Shown here: one piece after another, positions 58,846 through 64,000 of the stretch
Layout: each line of letters begins with the position of its first letter
Position numbering within the stretch: position 1 is the stretch's first letter
Source of the DNA: Carnobacterium sp. 17-4
Lineage (GTDB): Bacteria; Bacillota; Bacilli; Lactobacillales; Carnobacteriaceae
Assembly (NCBI RefSeq): GCF_000195575.1
Contig: NC_015391.1
Coordinates: 1,724,363-1,788,362 of the forward strand
Direction: 5' to 3'
Length of the DNA stretch: 64,000 nucleotides
The notes under the pieces: model-generated
What the model was told of the DNA's origin: nothing
The model's input: the letters and a program-made list of their open reading frames with translations, nothing else
The model's database searches: none
Program-made: the position numbers and the translations under genes

Positions 58846-58959
58846 ATGTATATACCAAAACAACAAACCAACTTTTTCATATTTTCTTTTTTACTCCTCC
58901 AAAGTAAAAAGAAACCTTACCCTTTCCACTTTAGCGTTCCCCGCTAAAGTGGTTTTTTT
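58846..58959 (+). ncRNA. candidate small regulatory RNA with UCCUCC loop
   Basis: An orphan plus-strand terminator (58926-58959) has no gene upstream in its direction. Before it, CTTTTTTAC (58886-58894) and GTAAAAAG (58904-58911) form a stem whose loop is TCCTCCAAA, the anti-Shine-Dalgarno sequence. A TATACT -10-like box is at 58840-58845, giving a transcript of roughly 105-115 bases; the -35 is poor. C-rich loops of this kind bind ribosome sites of target mRNAs in Gram-positive small RNAs. The 5' end is estimated. Confidence 0.5.
58926..58959 (+). terminator. orphan plus-strand terminator
   Basis: An 11-bp perfect stem CCACTTTAGCG/CGCTAAAGTGG with loop TTCCC and seven T. All annotated neighbours are on the minus strand. 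Confidence 0.9.
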
Positions 58960-58962
58960 GCA

Positions 58963-59002
58963 TAATAAAAAGCTGAGACAATCTCATCCCAGCTTTTTAT
59001 TA
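58963..59002 (-). terminator. terminator of the MBL-fold hydrolase gene
   Basis: Arms AATAAAAAGCT and AGCTTTTTATT around an inner GAGA/TCTC pair, two bases past the stop codon. Confidence 0.82.
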
Positions 59003-59004
59003 TA

Positions 59005-59628
59005 CTAATCTTCGCTAAAAAAAGGATTCATTCTCTTTTCATAGCCGATTGTCGTTTCCTCACCATGACCTGGATAGACACGCAAATCATCTGATAAACG
59101 AAACAACTGCTCTTTAATACCTTTTAATAAGGCTTCAGAATCACTGCCGGTCAAATCCGTTCTACCAATACTGCCTTTGAATAATGCATCACCAGAGACC
59201 ACAAAGTCAGCGAAAATAAAACTGACACCACCCGGTGAATGTCCTGGTGTTGGGACAACTTTAAACTCAAACCCTTCAATATCATATGTTTTTAGTAATT
59301 CAAATTCATTTTCAGCAGGTTCTGCTGTAATTGGATGGCCTGAGTGAATCGAAAGATTTAATATCGGATTGCCAAGCCATGCCTGTTCCAAATTACTAAC
59401 ATAAACGGGAATAGAATAAGTTTTTCTGACTTCTTCCAAAGCACCGATATGATCATAATGCGTATGTGTCAATAAAACAGCAACGGGTGTCACCTTTAAT
59501 TCATCTAAAACTTTTTTTATCTTTACAAATTCATCCCCAGGATCAACGATCAACGCCTTTCCTTCTTGATAAATGACATAACAGTTTTCTCCAATCATTC
59601 CAGTAACAATTTTTTTGATCAGTGTCAT
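59005..59628 (-). CDS. MBL-fold metallo-hydrolase (glyoxalase II-like, YqgX type)
   Basis: 207 residues with the metallo-beta-lactamase metal site: LLTHTHYDHIGAL (HxHxDH), TPGHSPGGVSF and VSGDALFKGSIGRTDL, then VYPGHGEETTIGYE. The YqgX-like group hydrolyses thioesters such as S-lactoyl-thiols (family knowledge; substrate here not shown). Single gene with its own terminator. Confidence 0.9.
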   Translation of the reverse strand: MTLIKKIVTGMIGENCYVIYQEGKALIVDPGDEFVKIKKVLDELKVTPVAVLLTHTHYDHIGALEEVRKTYSIPVYVSNLEQAWLGNPILNLSIHSGHPITAEPAENEFELLKTYDIEGFEFKVVPTPGHSPGGVSFIFADFVVSGDALFKGSIGRTDLTGSDSEALLKGIKEQLFRLSDDLRVYPGHGEETTIGYEKRMNPFFSED

Positions 59629-59739
59629 TGTTTAAACTCCTTTTCATCATAACGTATAGGACTAGTTTAGCAGAATTTATAAAAAAGAAACACAACTACG
59701 GTTTCAACTCATTTATAATGAACTTACCAAAAGAGTCTA

Positions 59740-61599
59740 TTAACTAATTACTTGTTGAACAAATTGGCTGTTGTATAAATCAGCATAAAATCCGTTTTTG
59801 GCCATCAACTCGTCATGAGTACCTGTTTCGATAACATCTCCATGGTTCATTACAATAATATTATCAGCATCTCGAATAGTAGAAAGTCGGTGAGCTACCA
59901 CAAAACTGGTTCTATTTTTCAGTAATTTTCTCATTGCTTTTTGAATCAACACTTCTGTTCTTGTATCTACACTCGAGGTGGCTTCATCTAAGATCAAAAT
60001 TTCTGGATCCACTAAAAAAGCACGCGCAATGGTAATTAATTGCCTTTGACCTGACGAGATATTACTGGCTTCTTCATTCAGTATGGTCTCGTATCCATTA
60101 GGAAGTTTTCGCACAAAATCATCTACGTGAGCTGCTTTCGCTGAATCATAAACACGCTTGTCATCTTGACCGTATAGTGCACTCCCATACCGAATGTTGT
60201 CGATAATAGAACCATTAAACAACCAAGTGTCTTGTAGAACCATAGCAAAACGTGACCGTACTTCTTCTCTGGAGAGATCTCTAATATCCACACCATCAAG
60301 CTTAATGCTTCCGCCGCTCACATCATAAAAACGTTCTAACAGGTTTATCAAAGTCGATTTTCCGGCACCAGTTGGTCCTACAATAGCAACCATTTGCCCA
60401 GCTTCAACGTTTAAATTAAAATCTCTCATCAATAATGGTTCATCTTTTCCGCCATAACCAAATTGAACATGCTCAAATTGAACCTTGTAAGGGGAGTTCT
60501 CTACAGGTGGAATAGAAGAAGGCTCATTGGTCATCTCTTCTTCATCTAGCACCTCAAAAACACGCTCTGCTGAAGCCACGGTTGCTTGAATCATATTGAT
60601 AAGATTTGCCATTTCACGAATAGGTTGGTTTAATTGATTCGAATATTGTAACATCGCTTGTACATTTCCTAATGTTACTGTTCCATTTGCAACAAATATT
60701 CCACCAACTACAGCAACAGCCAGATAACCTAAATTACGAATAAAGGCCATTAGTGGCATGATCAATCCAGATAAAAACTGCGCTTTTCGCGAAGCATGGT
60801 AGAGTTGATCATTTTTTTCTTCAAATTTTACCATTTCTGTTTCTTCTTGATTGTAAGTTTTCACTACAACATGCCCTGCATACGTCTCTTCAACTTGATT
60901 ATTCAAAATCCCCAAACTTCTTTGTTGCACTGCAAATAATTTTTGTGACCTTGGGGCGATTAGGCTGATGGTCACAACGCTTATTGGAACAGTAATCAAG
61001 GTGACTAGCGTTAAGGTTCCACTAATAGTAAACATCATGTACACCACTGCAAAAAAAGTTACTATACTGTTGACAAACTGAGTCAAAGTTTGCTGTAATG
61101 TATTGGCAATTTGGTCCATATCGTTTACTGCACGAGACATAATGTCGCCATTTGAATGGGTATCATAATAATTCATCGGAACTCGGTTCATTTTATCCTT
61201 TAAATCTTTTCGTAAGTCGTAAACGGTTCTTTGAGCTACACGAGTCATTGTAAATTGTTGAAAGTAAGTAAAAAGTGCAGAAAAAAGATAAAGTATTGCC
61301 ACAGTTACCAAGATGCTAGCAATTGAATTAAAATCGATCGGCAAAACCTCAACTATTTGTCCAGCTTCTTGTGACTGCATCCCTTCCATCACACCTTTAA
61401 ATATTTCAGTTGTTGCTTCACCTAAAATTTTTGGTGTTTGAGACTGCAATACAATCGCTATAATCGCTAAAATGAATACACCTATTAGCGCAATCAACCG
61501 TTTGGACATATAGCCAAGCAGTCTTTTTATCGTCTTCCAAAAATTTTTCGGTTTATTTTCACGAAGAGGTTTAGTTTGAGCGGGACTATTTCTACTCAT
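59740..61599 (-). CDS. ABC exporter half-transporter with canonical ATPase (YfiC/LmrD-like)
   Basis: 619 residues: an N-terminal cytoplasmic basic stretch, six membrane helices (about 35-340) and an ATPase domain with Walker A GPTGAGKST, signature ISSGQRQLITIARA (the second Gly of LSGGQ is Ser), Walker B ILILDEATSSVD with the catalytic Glu, and AHRLST H-loop. It forms a heterodimer with the product of the preceding gene. Heterodimers of this class (LmrCD, BmrCD, TM287/288) export drugs or lipophilic compounds. The ATG overlaps the preceding TAA by one base. Confidence 0.93.
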   Translation of the reverse strand: MSRNSPAQTKPLRENKPKNFWKTIKRLLGYMSKRLIALIGVFILAIIAIVLQSQTPKILGEATTEIFKGVMEGMQSQEAGQIVEVLPIDFNSIASILVTVAILYLFSALFTYFQQFTMTRVAQRTVYDLRKDLKDKMNRVPMNYYDTHSNGDIMSRAVNDMDQIANTLQQTLTQFVNSIVTFFAVVYMMFTISGTLTLVTLITVPISVVTISLIAPRSQKLFAVQQRSLGILNNQVEETYAGHVVVKTYNQEETEMVKFEEKNDQLYHASRKAQFLSGLIMPLMAFIRNLGYLAVAVVGGIFVANGTVTLGNVQAMLQYSNQLNQPIREMANLINMIQATVASAERVFEVLDEEEMTNEPSSIPPVENSPYKVQFEHVQFGYGGKDEPLLMRDFNLNVEAGQMVAIVGPTGAGKSTLINLLERFYDVSGGSIKLDGVDIRDLSREEVRSRFAMVLQDTWLFNGSIIDNIRYGSALYGQDDKRVYDSAKAAHVDDFVRKLPNGYETILNEEASNISSGQRQLITIARAFLVDPEILILDEATSSVDTRTEVLIQKAMRKLLKNRTSFVVAHRLSTIRDADNIIVMNHGDVIETGTHDELMAKNGFYADLYNSQFVQQVIS

Positions 61600-63320
61600 T
61601 ACATCTCCTCCTCTTTCATCTGAGATCTCATAATTTCTTGGTAGGTCTCATTGGTGTTCTTTAATTCTTCATGTGTTCCTTTACCAACCATCTTTCCTTC
61701 TTCTAAAACAATAATGGTATCCGCTTGAATAACCGAACTGATTCTTTGGGCAATAATCAAAACTACTGAACTTCTAGTTTCTGGAATCAAAGCTTTTCTC
61801 AAAGTTACTTCTGTTTTAAAATCTAGTGCTGAAAAAGAATCGTCAAAGATCATGATATCAGCCTTAGAAATGATTGCTCTAGCAATGTTTAACCGTTGCC
61901 TTTGTCCGCCTGAAAAATTCCCACCACCTTGTTCTACTAATGAATCTAAACCATTTGTCAATTCAGAAATAAAATCAGCTGCTTGTGCGATTTCTAATGC
62001 ATGCCACATTTCTTCATCCGTTGCGTCTGGTTTTCCGTATTGTAAATTTTCACGAATCGTTCCAGTGAACAGTAAAGCTTTTTGCGGAGCATATCCTGTA
62101 AAACTGCGCAATTCAGACTGCTTCATTTTGCGGATATCAACTCCATTGATAGCAATGCTTCCGGACTCAACATCATAAAAACGTGTGAGTAAGTTTGCAA
62201 TAGTTGTTTTACCAGAACCTGTTCCCCCGACAATTGCAATTACCTCACCTTTTCTACCTTCAAAACTAATTTCTTCTAAAGCTAGTTTTTCTGCTCCAAA
62301 ATAACGATAATTCACGTCTTCGAAGGATAGCGAACCGACATCTTTCTTTTGAATAGCAACTGGATGTTCAGGATCTTTAATGGTACTTTCCATAGCTAAA
62401 ACGTCATTGATGCGCGCTGCCGAAACTTGTCCCCGTGGAATGAATACAAAAACCATTGATAACATCATAACGCTTATCAAAATTTGCATGGCATAAGTCA
62501 GAAAAGTCACTAAATTCCCAACTTCCATATCTCCAACACTGACGTACTCCCCACCAAACCAAATGATGGCTATATTCGTTGCACTAACAATTAAAATCAT
62601 AACAGGCATCATAAAACTTATAATGGTTTGTGCCTTAATAGATGTCTCAGCAAAATCTTTATTGGCTTCGTCAAAACGTTTCATTTCAGAATCATTTCGA
62701 TTGAACGCACGAATAACTCGAATCCCTGTGAGGCCTTCACGAAATACTAGATTTAAACGATCTGTTTTCTTTTGCAATGATCTGAAATAAGGCACTGCAA
62801 AATATAGGATCAATCCTATAAAAATTGCTAATACAGGAATAACATAGATAAAGACTTGAGCCAATTTCGGTTCACGGCTATAAGCCAATATCCCTGCTCC
62901 GACAAGCATGATGGGAGCCATAATCATCATCCTCAGCATGATCATTGTCACCAATTGAATTTGTTCTACATCATTTGTCGTTCTAGTAATGAGAGAAGAC
63001 GTTCCTATTTTATCTATTTCATCGTTAGAAAAATAAGAAACTTTTTGGTAAATTTCATTGCGTAAATTTCTTCCTAATTGTTGGGATTGTTGCGCAGCCA
63101 AATAAACATTGGCAATTGCAGCAAGTATACTAACAAATGAAAACCCTAACATTTTAACGCCTACTGAGATAATATAATTTACATTCCCGGTCGCTACTCC
63201 ATTATCAATAATATCCGCTGTTAAGGTCGGAAGATACAAGTCTCCAACAACTTGAATGACCATAAAGACAACAGCCCAAAAAACAGCCCAATAATTCAAC
63301 TTTTTTAATAAATTAAACAT
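61599..63320 (-). CDS. ABC exporter half-transporter with degenerate ATPase site (YfiB/LmrC-like)
   Basis: 573 residues: six membrane helices and an ATPase domain with Walker A GGTGSGKTT and a normal signature NFSGGQRQRLNIARA, but Walker B is IMIFDDSFSALD (Asp in place of the catalytic Glu) and the H-loop is AQRISS (Gln in place of His). These two changes define the non-hydrolysing site of heterodimeric exporters such as TM287/288. It pairs with the downstream gene, which has the intact residues but an altered signature. Confidence 0.93.
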   Translation of the reverse strand: MFNLLKKLNYWAVFWAVVFMVIQVVGDLYLPTLTADIIDNGVATGNVNYIISVGVKMLGFSFVSILAAIANVYLAAQQSQQLGRNLRNEIYQKVSYFSNDEIDKIGTSSLITRTTNDVEQIQLVTMIMLRMMIMAPIMLVGAGILAYSREPKLAQVFIYVIPVLAIFIGLILYFAVPYFRSLQKKTDRLNLVFREGLTGIRVIRAFNRNDSEMKRFDEANKDFAETSIKAQTIISFMMPVMILIVSATNIAIIWFGGEYVSVGDMEVGNLVTFLTYAMQILISVMMLSMVFVFIPRGQVSAARINDVLAMESTIKDPEHPVAIQKKDVGSLSFEDVNYRYFGAEKLALEEISFEGRKGEVIAIVGGTGSGKTTIANLLTRFYDVESGSIAINGVDIRKMKQSELRSFTGYAPQKALLFTGTIRENLQYGKPDATDEEMWHALEIAQAADFISELTNGLDSLVEQGGGNFSGGQRQRLNIARAIISKADIMIFDDSFSALDFKTEVTLRKALIPETRSSVVLIIAQRISSVIQADTIIVLEEGKMVGKGTHEELKNTNETYQEIMRSQMKEEEM

Positions 63321-63525
63321 CTTTTCCTCCTTGAGCTACGCTTTGGTTTAATACTTTCTATGCTTACTTTGTCGTCTAATGAGTCCAGCAAGTTCAAGTC
63401 GTATTCTTTATTTTATATCATTAAAAACAAATCAAAATTATGATTCCTATTATAGGTAACAATTTATTCTTTTTCAACTAACTATCCTTTCCTTATAGAC
63501 ATTGACTCTTGTTGTTTGAAGTCAA

Positions 63526-63544
63526 CTTTAGTAAACTACTAAAG
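63526..63544. promoter_or_regulatory. inverted repeat operator candidate upstream of the azoreductase gene
   Basis: CTTTAGTA-AAC-TACTAAAG, a perfect 8-bp dyad, 51 bases before the azoreductase ATG; a second small hairpin (GTGAGA/TCTCAC, 63551-63568) follows. The regulator is unknown. Nothing else was recognised between 63321 and 63595. Confidence 0.55.
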
Positions 63545-63595
63545 AGACCAGTGAGAAAAGGCTCTCACAATAAAATTGAAAGAAGGATTCTATTT

Positions 63596-64000
63596 ATGAC
63601 ACATTTATTAGTTGTTCGTGCACACCCATTAGATAGCGAGCTTTCTCGTTCGATGCAAGTGACTGATGCCTTCGTAAAATCATATACTGATGGTCACCCT
63701 GAAGATACAATTGAAGACATTAATTTATATGATTTAGCTGTTCCAGATATCGACCGTAATTTATTACAAGCTTGGTCAGAATTGGGTACTGGTACTGCTT
63801 TTGATGAATTATCTGAAACTAAACAGCAGAAAATCACTTTATTTAATGGATACACAAACGGATTTTTACATGCTGATAAAATTGTTATCGCAAACCCTCT
63901 ATGGAACCTAAATGTTCCCGCTCGTTTAAAAGCATGGGTCGATACTATCACAGTTGCTGGAAAAACATTTAGATACAATGAAAAAGGCGAAGCAGTTGGG
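63596..64000 (+). CDS. azoR: FMN-dependent NADH-azoreductase (3' end outside window)
   Basis: The first 135 codons of a flavodoxin-fold AzoR/NQO family enzyme: THLLVVRAHPLDSELSRSMQVTDAFVKSY, NLYDLAVPDIDRNLL, KIVIANPLWNLNVPARLKAWVDTITVAGKTF. The PLWN segment is the FMN-contact motif of AzoR. It reduces quinones and azo compounds with NADH by two electrons, usually a thiol or electrophile stress response. AGAAGGAT precedes the ATG. A perfect inverted repeat upstream suggests repressor control. Confidence 0.9.
   Translation, partial: MTHLLVVRAHPLDSELSRSMQVTDAFVKSYTDGHPEDTIEDINLYDLAVPDIDRNLLQAWSELGTGTAFDELSETKQQKITLFNGYTNGFLHADKIVIANPLWNLNVPARLKAWVDTITVAGKTFRYNEKGEAVG

Noticed and set aside
61852-62178. 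108-codon plus-strand frame
   Set aside because: Antisense to the ATPase domain of the ABC exporter gene.

Overview
The window is AT-rich DNA from a low-GC Firmicute of the order Lactobacillales. Evidence for this: strong AGGAGG-type ribosome sites, frequent GTG/TTG starts, the gene orders tdk-prfA-prmC-ywlC-glyA-upp-atpBEFHAGDC-ywzB-murA-mbl-epuA and livK-livH-livM-livG-livF-acuB, murT-gatD for cell-wall amidation, and an LtaS-type teichoic acid synthase. No sporulation genes lie in the murA-mbl interval. Gene content fits Carnobacteriaceae (Carnobacterium-like), but this is inferred from memory of gene order and protein similarity, not from a search. No rRNA, tRNA, CRISPR array or complete insertion sequence was seen.

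Layout. 1-6051 (minus): an apparent exopolysaccharide operon made of a secreted glycoside hydrolase-like protein, a PAS-PAS-GGDEF-HD-GYP cyclic-di-GMP protein, a membrane HEAT-repeat protein and a GT2 glycosyltransferase cut by the window edge. 6341-11566: a branched-chain amino acid ABC importer with an acuB-like CBS/ACT gene, driven by a promoter with a CodY-like box. 12021-13641: two divergent aromatic-acid-exporter-type genes. 14061-18087: a MacB-like ABC transporter with a coiled-coil permease, next to the relic of a MerR regulator gene that keeps its complete MerR-type promoter. 18509-27803: transporters, a flavoprotein, a nucleotidase, a MarR/luciferase-like monooxygenase/FMN reductase set, YbaK, an RlmI-like methyltransferase and a VanZ protein. 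28095-35022: ltaS, a degenerate ABC-like gene pair, a two-component system whose kinase has an apparent frameshift, and a LysM-3D cell-wall protein with a WalR-like box.

35427-53227 (all minus) is the conserved housekeeping block: ssb paralogue, a small membrane protein, epuA, mbl, murA, ywzB, the eight-gene F1Fo ATP synthase operon, upp, glyA, ywlC, prmC, prfA and tdk. 53468-55496 (plus) is murT-gatD. 55623-63320 (minus) holds manA, a serine hydrolase, a two-domain VOC protein, an MBL-fold hydrolase and a heterodimeric ABC exporter. The window ends inside an azoreductase gene (plus).

Several genes converge on the cell envelope (murA, mbl, murT/gatD, ltaS, LysM-3D protein, EPS operon). The most interesting non-standard signals are: (i) an orphan plus-strand terminator preceded by a hairpin whose loop displays UCCUCC, suggesting a small RNA near 58846-58959; (ii) a long, strongly structured element at 36499-36637; (iii) an ABC-like protein lacking Walker A and the signature, paired with a single 4-TM FtsX-like protein; (iv) a dispersed hairpin repeat found after the stop codons of unrelated genes; and (v) the MerR relic.
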